Shown here one piece after another: positions 18,006 through 26,444 of a stretch of 64,000 nt of DNA (positions within the stretch are counted from its first letter, which is position 1; every line of letters starts with the position of its first letter). Position numbers and translations under genes: made by a program. The notes under the pieces were generated by a model, which did not search any database, was not told the DNA's origin, and saw nothing but the letters and a program-made list of their open reading frames with translations. The stretch is from assembly GCF_900104795.1 (NCBI RefSeq), contig NZ_FNTG01000002.1, positions 2,604,001 through 2,668,000 on the forward strand, written 5' to 3'. Source of the DNA: Burkholderia sp. WP9 (lineage in GTDB: Bacteria > Pseudomonadota > Gammaproteobacteria > Burkholderiales > Burkholderiaceae).

Positions 18006-18154
18006 ACCCGAACGGCCTCGACACGAGACAAGCCTCACTGCACGAGCGCATGCCATGAGGCTTGCATCGACAATTCAACCCACGCCGGGCAGGCACACGC
18101 CTAGGAAGCCGTGGTTGACCGGATTGTGCAACACAGTGTTCAATCCAGCTAAAC

Positions 18155-18183
18155 TTGACTCTGTGCGTATGCACATATAGACT
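18155..18183 (+). promoter_or_regulatory. Probable sigma-70 promoter of the first marR gene
   Basis: TTGACT at 18155-18160 and TAGACT at 18178-18183 are spaced by 17 bases; TATAGA (18176-18181) is an alternative -10. The 12-bp operator candidate lies in the spacer. The predicted start of transcription falls within a few bases of the ATG at 18191, and no ribosome site is visible, so the transcript may be leaderless. Confidence 0.5.
18163..18174 (+). promoter_or_regulatory. MarR operator candidate, site 1
   Basis: GTGCGTATGCAC, a near-perfect palindrome, lies between the -35 and -10 boxes in front of the first marR gene. Its reverse complement occurs in front of the second marR and in front of emrA, which supports autoregulation and control of the efflux genes. 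Confidence 0.65.
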
Positions 18184-18190
18184 GCCCTTC

Positions 18191-18613
18191 ATGAACCGTC
18201 CTCTCTCTTACGACGAATGCAACTGTTTCGCGCTGCGCCAGGCGGCGCGCCACGTCACGCAAATCTATGAGCGGCATCTCGGTGCCGTTGGCCTGACGGC
18301 TGCGCAGTTCACGATTCTCGCCAAACTCGCGCGTACGCCGAATCTGCCCATGGTGGATCTGGCGGATGCCATGGTGATGGAACGCACCACGTTGGTCCGC
18401 GCCATGAAGCCTTTGCAGCGCGAGGGGCTGGTAGTAGCCGAATCGGCGGAGCATGACGGCCGCACGTTGCTGTTCAGCCTGACGGACAAGGGCGAAGCGA
18501 CGTTCGACCAGGCCGCCATTGCGTGGCGTGCGGCGCAGGAAGAGTTTGAAACGAAGTTCGGCCATGCGCGTGCCAAAACGTTGCGCGCCGAGTTGTTCAG
18601 CATCACAGGATAG
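18191..18613 (+). CDS. MarR-family transcriptional regulator 1
   Basis: The protein has 140 residues from the ATG at 18191 (MNRPLSYDECNCFALRQAAR). The winged-helix core includes LTAAQFTILAKLARTPNLPM and the recognition helix region MVMERTTLVRAMKPLQREGL, with the wing segment ESAEHDGRTLLFSLTDKG. It is about half identical by eye to the second MarR gene, so the two look like a tandem duplication. Its promoter carries one of three copies of a shared operator candidate, and it lies upstream of an EmrAB-type efflux operon, its probable target. Confidence 0.88.
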   Translation: MNRPLSYDECNCFALRQAARHVTQIYERHLGAVGLTAAQFTILAKLARTPNLPMVDLADAMVMERTTLVRAMKPLQREGLVVAESAEHDGRTLLFSLTDKGEATFDQAAIAWRAAQEEFETKFGHARAKTLRAELFSITG

Positions 18614-18660
18614 TTGAGGCGCACGCGCTCGTTGATACGAGCTTTAGCGCGCCTGCTTAT

Positions 18661-18672
18661 GTGCATACGCAC
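18661..18672 (+). promoter_or_regulatory. MarR operator candidate, site 2
   Basis: GTGCATACGCAC, the reverse complement of site 1, lies 22 bases before the ATG of the second marR gene and just before its ribosome site (GAGGAAG, 18681-18687). TTGATA at 18632-18637 may be the -35 box; a -10 would overlap the operator edge. Confidence 0.6.
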
Positions 18673-18694
18673 TCACAAACGAGGAAGTGCCGCA

Positions 18695-19111
18695 ATGGAA
18701 GGGCTAATCGACGACGACTGCTTTGCGATCCGCCAGGCCGCACGATATGTCTCACAGATCTACGACCGGCACCTGGCGAATGTTGGACTAACCATTACGC
18801 AGTTTTCGCTGCTGGGACGGCTCAAACGCACCGGCCCCATGACGATGAGGCAAATGGCCGAGGCCATGCGCATGGAACGTACGACGCTGGTTCGCACGAT
18901 TCAGCCGCTGCGCCGCAACGGTCTGGTGTCGAGCGAGGCACTCGGCGCCGACGCGCGGGCGCTGACGATCACGCTGACAGCCGCAGGGGAAGAGCGGTTG
19001 AAGGCAGGCCGTGAACATTGGTATGCCGCGCAGGCGGAATTCGAGCATCGTTTTGGCGAGCGGCGCGCGGCCGCTCTGCGTAGCGAGCTGTTCGCCATGA
19101 CTCGGGATTGA
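18695..19111 (+). CDS. MarR-family transcriptional regulator 2
   Basis: The protein has 138 residues from an ATG with GAGGAAG seven bases upstream. The core reads LTITQFSLLGRLKRTGPMTM and MRMERTTLVRTIQPLRRNGL, close to MarR 1 throughout, including the start (DDDCFAIRQAARYVSQIYDRH). The tandem pair, each behind its own operator copy, suggests heterodimers or sensing of two ligands. A terminator follows before emrA. Confidence 0.88.
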   Translation: MEGLIDDDCFAIRQAARYVSQIYDRHLANVGLTITQFSLLGRLKRTGPMTMRQMAEAMRMERTTLVRTIQPLRRNGLVSSEALGADARALTITLTAAGEERLKAGREHWYAAQAEFEHRFGERRAAALRSELFAMTRD

Positions 19112-19142
19112 ATCCAACGCCGCGAGTGCGGCACCGGCCCAC

Positions 19143-19168
19143 CGGCGCAATCCAAGCGCCGTTTTTTT
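19143..19168 (+). terminator. Intrinsic terminator between marR 2 and emrA
   Basis: CGGCGC (19143-19148) and GCGCCG (19156-19161) form a 6-bp stem with a 7-base loop, followed by seven T (19162-19168). It separates the regulator transcript from the efflux operon, which then needs its own promoter near 19170-19200. Confidence 0.75.
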
Positions 19169-19179
19169 CACCTTAACGA

Positions 19180-19191
19180 GTGCATACGCAC
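19180..19191 (+). promoter_or_regulatory. MarR operator candidate, site 3
   Basis: GTGCATACGCAC lies 11 bases before the ATG of the emrA-like gene, directly after the terminator. It is identical to site 2 and is the reverse complement of site 1. Bound repressor here would block transcription of the efflux operon. Confidence 0.65.
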
Positions 19192-19202
19192 ATATCGACA
19201 TC

Positions 19203-20312
19203 ATGTCCACTACTCCAGCGACTATCGCCCCGCCGAGCGCGGCGCAGACCGCCAAACCGGCACGGCGTATTCCGTGGATGTTGCTCGCGATTATCACGGT
19301 CCTCGTGGTGCTGGCGCTTGCTGCGTCGTATTGGTTCTTCGCCGGCCGCTTCGTCGAAACGACGGACGATGCATACGTGGGCGGAGATGTCACGGTAATG
19401 GCGCCGAAGGTGAACGGTTTCGTCACGGACGTGCTCGTGCATGACAACCAGTTCGTCCACGCGAACGACGTGCTGATCCGGCTCGACTCACGCGATTACG
19501 ACGCGCGGCTCGCGCAGGCCACGGCGGAAGTGCAGAGCGCGCAAGCCGCGGTGACCGAACTGCAGGCGAAGAAATCCTTGCAGCTCGCCACCATCAACGA
19601 GCAGGCCGCGGAAGTCCGCGCGTCCGGCGCCGAATTGACCCGCAGCGCCGCGGACCAGACGCGTTACCGCGAACTGGTGAAGGACGAGGCGGTATCGAAT
19701 CAGGTCGTCGAACGCGCGGATGCCGATCTGACCAAAGCACGCGCCGCGGTCGATCGCAGCGGCGCCGCGCTGATCGCGGCGCAACGCCAGATTGCCGTGC
19801 TCGACGCGCAGATCGGCGACGCCGAGGCGCGCATCGCCACGGCGCAGGCGGCCCAGCGTGTGGCGGCCCTGAACGTGGAGTACACGACGATTCGCTCGCC
19901 GATCGACGGTTATGTCGGCAATCGCACCGCGCGAGTCGGCCTGCTGGCGAACACCGGCGTGTCGCTGCTGACCGTGGTGCCTTCGAGCGGACTCTGGATC
20001 GACGCCAATTTCAAGGAGGACCAGTTGAAGAAAATGCGCGTCGGCGACAGCGTCGACGTCGATCTCGATGCGTCGAGCAAGCGCATTCACGGCGTCGTGG
20101 AAAGTCTGGCGCCGGCCACCGGTGCGACCTTCAGCGTACTGCCCGCCGAAAACGCCACGGGCAACTTCACGAAGATCGTGCAGCGTGTGCCGGTGCGCGT
20201 GCGGCTCGAAGCGCCGAAGGACATGCAAGGCGTGCTGCGCCCGGGCCTCTCGGCAACCGTGAAAGTGCATGTCGATGCCGCTCCGGTCGGCAATACGCCG
20301 GCGCGCGGATGA
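19203..20312 (+). CDS. emrA: EmrA-like membrane fusion protein of MFS efflux pump
   Basis: The protein has 369 residues. One membrane helix spans about 22-42, followed by the signature FVETTDDAYVGGDVTVMAPKVNG of EmrA/VceA adaptors (split here as FVETTDDAYVG and VMAPKVNG), a coiled-coil hairpin (about 95-210) and the returning barrel (YTTIRSPIDGYVGNRTARVG). It bridges the EmrB-type transporter to the outer membrane protein encoded two genes on. EmrB starts 7 bases after its stop. Expression is probably set by the MarR sites. Confidence 0.9.
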   Translation: MSTTPATIAPPSAAQTAKPARRIPWMLLAIITVLVVLALAASYWFFAGRFVETTDDAYVGGDVTVMAPKVNGFVTDVLVHDNQFVHANDVLIRLDSRDYDARLAQATAEVQSAQAAVTELQAKKSLQLATINEQAAEVRASGAELTRSAADQTRYRELVKDEAVSNQVVERADADLTKARAAVDRSGAALIAAQRQIAVLDAQIGDAEARIATAQAAQRVAALNVEYTTIRSPIDGYVGNRTARVGLLANTGVSLLTVVPSSGLWIDANFKEDQLKKMRVGDSVDVDLDASSKRIHGVVESLAPATGATFSVLPAENATGNFTKIVQRVPVRVRLEAPKDMQGVLRPGLSATVKVHVDAAPVGNTPARG

Positions 20313-20319
20313 GCCGATC

Positions 20320-21891
20320 ATGACTCAAGTTCTCGCCAACCCCGCCGACCTGCCGACACGCACCAAAGTGGCGGCGTTCACGTTGATGTGTCTAGGGTTC
20401 TTTATGGCGACGCTCGATATTCAGATCGTGGCGTCGTCGCTCAAGGATATCGGCGGCGGTTTGTCCGCGAGCCAGGACGAACTCTCGTGGGTGCAGACGT
20501 CGTATCTGATTGCTGAAATTCTCGTTATTCCGATGTCCGGCTGGCTGACCCGCGTGTTCTCGACGCGTTGGGTGTTCGCGTTTTCCGCGCTCGGCTTCAC
20601 GATCACCAGCATGTTGTGCGGTCTCGCGTGGGACATCAATTCGATGATCCTGTTCCGCGGTTTGCAGGGCGCGCTCGGTGCAGCGATGATCCCGACTGTG
20701 TTCACCACGGCGTTCGTGCTGTTTCCCGGCAAGCAGCGACTGATTGCGTCCACCACCATCAGCGCGCTCGCCACGCTCGCGCCGACCATCGGCCCGGTGA
20801 TCGGCGGCTGGATCACGTCGCAATGGTCGTGGCACTGGCTGTTCTATCTGAACCTCGTGCCGGGCGCCGTCGTCACGGTGATGGTGCCGAAATACGTGCA
20901 CTTCGACGAGGTCGATTTGTCGCTGCTGAAAAAAGGCGACTACCTCGGCATTCTTCTGATGTCCGGGTTTCTCGGTTGCCTTGAATACGTGCTGGAGGAA
21001 GGACCGCGCAAAAACTGGTTCGGCGACGACCTGATCCTCACGTGTACATGGGTGGCGGCGATCTGCGGATTCCTGTTCATCGTGCATGCGTTCACAGCGA
21101 AAGAGCCGATCGTCGACTTGCGCGCATTGGCGATCCGCAACTTCGGCATAGGCAGTCTGCTGTCGTTCATCACCGGGATCGGGATTTTCTGCGCGGTGTT
21201 CCTGACGCCGGTGTTTTTATCGCGTGTACGCGGGTTTGATTCGTTGCAGATCGGCGTGGCGTTGCTGTCGGTAGGCTGTTTCCAATTAGTCGCCATGGTG
21301 GCGTACTCGGTGGTCGCGCGCTTTGTCGATATGCGCGTGCTGCTGGTGTTCGGGCTGGTGCTGTTTGGCGTCGGCTGTTATCTGTATGTGCCGCTGACCA
21401 ATCAATGGGGCTGGCAGGAGTTGCTGATCCCGCAGGCGTTGCGAGGCATCGGCCAGCAGTTCTGCATTCCGCCTATCGTGACGATGGCGCTGGGTTCGTT
21501 GCCGATGTCGCGGCTTCGTTCCGCCAGCGGCCTGTTCAATCTGATGCGTAACCTCGGCGGCGCGATCGGCATTGCGGTGAGCAGCACGATGCTCAACGAC
21601 CGCCTGAACCTGCACTACGAGCGGCTCGACGAGCATCTGAACGTAGGCCGTCCGGTGGTCGAGTCGATCTTGCAGCAGCAAAGCGCACATTTCGCGGCAG
21701 TGGGCGGCAACGTGCTGAATGCGGCAAACGCCGGGCTCGGCGAACTGCACGCGCTGCTGTTGCGCGAAGCACTCGTCCTCACGTTCTCCGACACCTTTTT
21801 CGCCCTGTCGCTGTGCTTCCTGGTCGGCCTGCTGAGCGTGCTGTTTTCGCGCCCGTTCGGCAACTCCGCGCCGCCGCCCGACGCTCACTGA
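20320..21891 (+). CDS. emrB: EmrB/QacA-type (DHA2) MFS multidrug transporter
   Basis: The protein has 523 residues from the ATG at 20320, chosen because it lies just after the emrA stop. Fourteen predicted membrane helices fit the DHA2 family; recognisable parts are FFMATLDIQIVASSL (helix 1, motif D1-like), WVQTSYLIAEILVIPMSGWL, the motif C-like stretch ATLAPTIGPVIGGWI in helix 5, and RSASGLFNLMRNLGGAIGIA late in the protein. It exports hydrophobic toxicants by proton antiport together with the EmrA-like and NodT-type proteins. Confidence 0.92.
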   Translation: MTQVLANPADLPTRTKVAAFTLMCLGFFMATLDIQIVASSLKDIGGGLSASQDELSWVQTSYLIAEILVIPMSGWLTRVFSTRWVFAFSALGFTITSMLCGLAWDINSMILFRGLQGALGAAMIPTVFTTAFVLFPGKQRLIASTTISALATLAPTIGPVIGGWITSQWSWHWLFYLNLVPGAVVTVMVPKYVHFDEVDLSLLKKGDYLGILLMSGFLGCLEYVLEEGPRKNWFGDDLILTCTWVAAICGFLFIVHAFTAKEPIVDLRALAIRNFGIGSLLSFITGIGIFCAVFLTPVFLSRVRGFDSLQIGVALLSVGCFQLVAMVAYSVVARFVDMRVLLVFGLVLFGVGCYLYVPLTNQWGWQELLIPQALRGIGQQFCIPPIVTMALGSLPMSRLRSASGLFNLMRNLGGAIGIAVSSTMLNDRLNLHYERLDEHLNVGRPVVESILQQQSAHFAAVGGNVLNAANAGLGELHALLLREALVLTFSDTFFALSLCFLVGLLSVLFSRPFGNSAPPPDAH

Positions 21892-21901
21892 GGAATTCAC
21901 C

Positions 21902-23335
21902 ATGAAACCGATCCTTCTCAAAGTACTGGCGAGCGCCGCAATGCTGACGCTTGCGGCGTGCGCGGTGCAACCGGAAACGCACGCGGATTTGCCGCAGACC
22001 GTGAAGACCGTTGCGCCCGCTGCGTGGAATGTCGAAGCGCCGCAAGACAGCGTGAGCGCAAACGCGTGGTGGGCGCAATTCGGTGACCCTGTCATGCATC
22101 AACTGGTCGAAACCGTGTTGACCGGCAACCTCGACGTGCAGGCGGCAGTGGAGCGCGTCAAGCAGGCGCAGGATCTGGCGACGCAAAACCGCGCGGCCTT
22201 GCTGCCCGAGTTGAATGCGAGCGCGACTGCTTCCGACTCGCGGCAGAACACGCCGCCGCCGCTCGGTTACGTGCGTCAGGCCGGTGTCGGCCTGACGGCC
22301 AGCTGGACGCCCGACGTATTCGGTGGCGAACGTCTCGCCGTGCTCGCGGCGCAGGCGCAGGTGTCTGGACGCCAGGCGGCACTGAACGAGGTGCGCCTCG
22401 CGCTCGCGGCGAATACCGCCGCAGCGTATATCGACCTGCGCTGGGCACAATCGCAATTGCAGATTCTGAGCGACAACGAGCAGATTCGCGCGCGCGCATT
22501 GAAGCTCACACAGCAGCGTCTGCATTACGGGCTGTCGACACAACTGGATGTCGCACGCGCGCAGAACCAGTTGCAAGATTTGCAGGCGCAGATTCCGCGC
22601 GTGCAATCGGCGGTGCAGCACGAGTTGAGTCTGATCGCGGTGTATTCGGGGCGCACGCCGGAAAGCGTGGACGGGTTGCTGCTCGCCAATGCACGCGATA
22701 TTCCGGTGCCCGCGCAAAGCGTGCCGCAGATGCTGCCCTCGCAAGCGCTGTTGCAGCGTCCCGACGTACGCACCGCGTACGCGACGGTCGAACAGCGCGC
22801 GGCCGAGGTGGGTGTATCGAAAGCGCAGCGCTATCCGCAGTTCAGGATCAATCTCGCCGACGGCCTGCTGGCCTCGTCCTATCTCGGCTTGCCCACGCTG
22901 ACCGACAACCTTTTTAGCGCCGCCCTGAACGCGACGAGTCCGATCTTCAACGCAGGCCGCATTACCGCGAATATCGACGCGAGCGAAAGCCGCATGCGCG
23001 AGTCGCAACTCGGTTTGCAGCAAACCATGTTGCAAGCCCTCAAGGAAATCGAGGACAACCGCAGCGATCTGGTGAGCGGCGCAGTGCAGGTTCAACGGCT
23101 TGGCGGCGCGCTGGACGCGTCGGACCATGCGCTGCGTCTATCCACCGAGTTGTACAAGGGCGGCGCGTCGAGTTTCCTCGATGTGCTCGCGGCGCAGGAA
23201 GCCTTTCTGCGCGACGCCGAATCGTTGAACCAGGCCAAGCGCGAGCATGCGCTCTCGGCGGTCGCGTTGTACCGCTCGCTCGGCGGCGGCTGGGATGTGC
23301 CTGACGCGGTCACCGCGGTATCGGCGAATAACTGA
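21902..23335 (+). CDS. NodT/OprM-type outer membrane efflux lipoprotein
   Basis: The protein has 477 residues. A lipoprotein signal ends in LTLAAC with Cys20 as the lipidated residue. The mature part has the two TolC-like repeats (LVETVLTGNLDVQAAVERVKQA; RQAALNEVRLALAANTAAAYIDLR; LDVARAQNQLQDLQAQIPRV) and the late GGASSFLDVLAAQEAFL segment typical of the NodT family. It is the third gene of the efflux operon, 10 bases after emrB. Confidence 0.92.
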   Translation: MKPILLKVLASAAMLTLAACAVQPETHADLPQTVKTVAPAAWNVEAPQDSVSANAWWAQFGDPVMHQLVETVLTGNLDVQAAVERVKQAQDLATQNRAALLPELNASATASDSRQNTPPPLGYVRQAGVGLTASWTPDVFGGERLAVLAAQAQVSGRQAALNEVRLALAANTAAAYIDLRWAQSQLQILSDNEQIRARALKLTQQRLHYGLSTQLDVARAQNQLQDLQAQIPRVQSAVQHELSLIAVYSGRTPESVDGLLLANARDIPVPAQSVPQMLPSQALLQRPDVRTAYATVEQRAAEVGVSKAQRYPQFRINLADGLLASSYLGLPTLTDNLFSAALNATSPIFNAGRITANIDASESRMRESQLGLQQTMLQALKEIEDNRSDLVSGAVQVQRLGGALDASDHALRLSTELYKGGASSFLDVLAAQEAFLRDAESLNQAKREHALSAVALYRSLGGGWDVPDAVTAVSANN

Positions 23336-23381
23336 TGGGCGCGTGTGACCAATGAGGTGTTGAACCAACAGGAGAGAAGCA

Positions 23382-24569
23382 ATGGCGAAGCAGCGCGAAG
23401 TAGTGATCTGCAATCCGGTGAGAACGCCGATCGGCGCATTCGGCGGATCGTTGAAAGAGGTTTCTGCAACCGAACTCGGCGCAATCGCCGTGCGAGAGAC
23501 CTTGCGGCGCAGTGGGCTCGATGCGGCGACGCTGGCATCGGTCGTGATGGGTAACGTGATTCAGGCGGGCAACAACATGAATCCGGCGCGCCAGGCGTCG
23601 ATTGGCGGCGGCGTGCCGGTAAGCGTGCCCGCGTTGACGGTCAATCGTGTGTGCGGCTCGGGTGCTCAGGCGATCGCGTCCGCAGCGCAGGAGATCCTGC
23701 TGGGTCTCGGCGATGCCGCCGTGGCCGGTGGCATGGAGAACATGGACCGCGCGCCGTATCTGCTCGACGGCGGCCGCTGGGGCTACCGCATGGGCAACGC
23801 GCAAATCCACGACAGCCTGTTGCGCGACGGCCTGAACGACGCGTTCTCGGGCGAGCACTCCGGCTGGCACACCGAAGATCTCGTCGCGCAATTCGATATC
23901 ACGCGCGAAACCCAGGATCGTTGGGCCGCGCGTTCGCAGCAGCAATTTGCGCAAGCCCAGGCGCGCGGCGATTTCGAGGCCGAACTGGTCGCGGTGGAAA
24001 TAGCCGGGCGCAAAGGCCCACAACATTTCACGCGCGATGAGCAGCCGCGCCCCGACACCACCGTGGAAACGCTGGCGAAGCTGCGTCCGGCATTTCGCCC
24101 GGATGGCACGATTACGGCAGGCAACGCGCCCGGCTTGAACAGCGGCGCGGCCGCGATGCTGGTGGCCGAACGCGGCTTCGCGGAAGCACGCGGCATCGAG
24201 CCATTCGCGCGACTTGCGGCCTACGGCGTCGCCGCGGTGGAACCCGGCATGTTCGGCCTAGGTCCCGTGCCGGCGGTAGAGATGGCGTTGGCGCGAGCCG
24301 GGTGGCAACTGCAGGATGTCGAGCGCTTCGAAATCAATGAGGCGTTCGCCGCCGTGCCGATCGCGGTCGCGCGCAGACTCGGCATTGCGGACGAACTGAT
24401 CAACGTGCAAGGCGGCGCAATTGCGCATGGCCATCCGATCGGCGCGACCGGCGCCGTGCTGACCACGCGCCTGCTCCATTCAATGCGGCGCGACGGCCTC
24501 AAACGCGGCATCGTGACGCTGTGTATAGGCGGCGGACAGGGGATCGCGCTGGCATTGGAAATGCTGTGA
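23382..24569 (+). CDS. Acetyl-CoA acetyltransferase (thiolase)
   Basis: The protein has 395 residues with GGAGAG before the ATG. The acyl-carrying Cys91 lies in NRVCGSGAQAI; the His of GHPIGATGA and the second Cys of TLCIGGGQG complete the active site, and NEAFAAVP fits the conserved C-terminal half. Length is standard for biosynthetic thiolases (PhaA/AtoB type), cytoplasmic tetramers that join or split acetoacetyl-CoA. It follows the efflux lipoprotein by 46 bases, so it may be read from the efflux promoter, an odd partnership. Confidence 0.93.
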   Translation: MAKQREVVICNPVRTPIGAFGGSLKEVSATELGAIAVRETLRRSGLDAATLASVVMGNVIQAGNNMNPARQASIGGGVPVSVPALTVNRVCGSGAQAIASAAQEILLGLGDAAVAGGMENMDRAPYLLDGGRWGYRMGNAQIHDSLLRDGLNDAFSGEHSGWHTEDLVAQFDITRETQDRWAARSQQQFAQAQARGDFEAELVAVEIAGRKGPQHFTRDEQPRPDTTVETLAKLRPAFRPDGTITAGNAPGLNSGAAAMLVAERGFAEARGIEPFARLAAYGVAAVEPGMFGLGPVPAVEMALARAGWQLQDVERFEINEAFAAVPIAVARRLGIADELINVQGGAIAHGHPIGATGAVLTTRLLHSMRRDGLKRGIVTLCIGGGQGIALALEML

Positions 24570-24589
24570 TGCCGAGTCGATAACAGCGG

Positions 24590-24622
24590 GGTGCATCGGC
24601 GTGCGAACGAGTTCGATGCACC
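24590..24622 (+). terminator. Hairpin after the thiolase gene
   Basis: GGTGCATCG (24590-24598) and CGATGCACC (24614-24622) form a 9-bp stem with a 15-base loop that contains an alternative small stem (CGAAC/GTTCG). No T-run follows, so a weak or Rho-assisted terminator is the likely role. Confidence 0.45.
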
Positions 24623-24761
24623 TTGCTGACATCGCGCAGATGCGCGGCGCATCAATCTTGACTGGTTCTTCGGCAAAGGACGCGGGCCTCTATTTAAAGT
24701 TTTTTCTCCGGGTTCAGTTTCGTTTAGCATCGTTGCCACTTTCACAAGAACACGACGAGAC

Positions 24762-26039
24762 ATGGCACTGATTGTTCGAAACATTCTCGGTATTGCCGTA
24801 CTGCTGCTCATTGCCTTTATCTTTTCCACCAACCGGCGTGCTATCCGCTTACGGACCGTAAGCAGCGCACTGCTTGCGCAGATCGGAATCGGCGCGTTCA
24901 TTCTTTTCGTCCCGGTCGGCAAGTCGATCCTGTCGGGCGCGGCGTCCGCTGTGAATCATGTGCTGGGCTACGGCAACGCGGGCATCGAGTTCCTGTTCGG
25001 CGGCCTCGTGCAGTCGAAAATGTTCCAGGTGTTCGGCGACGGCGGCTTCGTATTCGCCGTGCGCGTGCTGCCGGCCATCATCTTCGTTACCGCGCTGATT
25101 TCGGTGCTGTACTACATCGGCGTGATGCGCTGGATCGTGATCGTGCTCGGCACGCTGTTTCAGAAACTGCTCGGCGTGTCGAAGCTCGAATCGTTCTCCG
25201 CCGTCACCACCATCTTCCTCGGTCAAAGCGAAATGCCGGCTGTGGTCAAACCGTTTACGCGCGACATGACCGGCGCCGAATTGTTCGCGGTGATGTCGAG
25301 CGGCATGGCGGCCGTGGCCGGGTCGGTGCTGGCGGGGTATGCGGGCCTCGGCGTGCGTATCGAGTATCTGCTGGCCGCCTCATTCATGGCGGTGCCGGGC
25401 GGCTTGCTGTTCGCGAAGATCATCCACCCCTCGACCGAAGCGAGCCGGGTTCATCTCGACAACCTCAACTTCGACGAGAAGCGTCCCGCCAATGTGATCG
25501 AAGCAGCGAGTTCCGGTGCGACCGTGGGCCTGAAGATCGCGGTAATGGTCGGCGCGATGCTGATCGCGTTCGTCGGGCTGATTGCGTTGCTCAACGGGAT
25601 CGTGGGCGGCATTGGCGGCTGGTTCGGCCATCCGCAGTTGTCCATGCAATCGGTGCTTGGCATCGTATTCGCGCCGCTCGCCTATCTGATCGGCGTGCCG
25701 TGGAACGAGGCCACGATTGCCGGCAATTTCCTCGGGCAGAAGGTCATTCTGAATGAGTTCGTCGCCTATGCTTCGCTGTCGCCGTATCTGAAAGACGCCG
25801 CGAGCGTGACCGCGGCCGGTCTGCAGGCGCTCGATCCGCGTACCATTGCTATCCTGTCGTTTGCGTTGTGCGGCTTTGCGAACTTTTCGTCGATCGCGGT
25901 GCTGACGGGCGGCTTTAGCGCCGTCGCGCCCGAACGCCGTGCCGAAGTCGCGCGTTACGGCCTGCGTGTCGTGCTCGCCGCGACGCTCTCGAACCTGATG
26001 AGCGCCACGATAGCGGGCATGTTCATTACGCTGAATTGA
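24762..26039 (+). CDS. nupC: NupC-type concentrative nucleoside transporter
   Basis: The protein has 425 residues and many membrane helices. Family features are FFGGLVQ-like (EFLFGGLVQSKMFQVFG), the ILPAIIFVTALISVLYYIG stretch, ESFSAVTTIFLGQSEMPAVVKP, and GVPWNEATIAGNFLGQKVILNEFVAY (given in parts: GVPWNEA, GQKVILNEFVAY). These are the nucleoside- and cation-binding loops of CNT transporters. It begins an operon with cytidine deaminase (15 bases on) and nucleoside hydrolase, so it imports nucleosides for salvage. Confidence 0.93.
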   Translation: MALIVRNILGIAVLLLIAFIFSTNRRAIRLRTVSSALLAQIGIGAFILFVPVGKSILSGAASAVNHVLGYGNAGIEFLFGGLVQSKMFQVFGDGGFVFAVRVLPAIIFVTALISVLYYIGVMRWIVIVLGTLFQKLLGVSKLESFSAVTTIFLGQSEMPAVVKPFTRDMTGAELFAVMSSGMAAVAGSVLAGYAGLGVRIEYLLAASFMAVPGGLLFAKIIHPSTEASRVHLDNLNFDEKRPANVIEAASSGATVGLKIAVMVGAMLIAFVGLIALLNGIVGGIGGWFGHPQLSMQSVLGIVFAPLAYLIGVPWNEATIAGNFLGQKVILNEFVAYASLSPYLKDAASVTAAGLQALDPRTIAILSFALCGFANFSSIAVLTGGFSAVAPERRAEVARYGLRVVLAATLSNLMSATIAGMFITLN

Positions 26040-26054
26040 ATCGAGGATTGCTGG

Positions 26055-26444
26055 ATGAATATGGAACAACTACTGGAGCGCGCGGGTGCCGCGCGAGAAA
26101 AGGCCTATGCGCCTTATTCGAAGTTCAAGGTCGGCGCGGCGCTGCTGACCCAGGACGGCCAGGTGTTCGACGGCTGCAACGTCGAAAACGCCTCGTACGG
26201 TTTGTGCAATTGCGCCGAACGTACCGCGTTTTTTAGCGCCATTGCGGCGGGCTATCAGCGCGACCAGTTTGCGGCACTCGCCGTGATCGGCGACACGGAC
26301 GGCCCGATCGCGCCGTGCGGCGCATGCCGCCAGGTGATTATCGAACTGGGCGGCCCTGAATTGCCGATTCGCCTCGGCAATTTGCATGGCGCGACGCGCG
26401 ACACGACCGCGCGTGAACAATTGCCGGACGCGTTCTATCTATGA
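26055..26444 (+). CDS. cdd: Cytidine deaminase
   Basis: The protein has 129 residues, the length of the small tetrameric type. The zinc site is Cys53-Ala-Glu55 (NCAERTAFF) with Cys88 and Cys91 (APCGACRQ), and the substrate loop GCNVENASYG is intact. It converts cytidine and deoxycytidine to uridine forms. Placed between the nucleoside importer and nucleoside hydrolase; its TGA overlaps the next ATG (ATGA). Confidence 0.96.
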   Translation: MNMEQLLERAGAAREKAYAPYSKFKVGAALLTQDGQVFDGCNVENASYGLCNCAERTAFFSAIAAGYQRDQFAALAVIGDTDGPIAPCGACRQVIIELGGPELPIRLGNLHGATRDTTAREQLPDAFYL

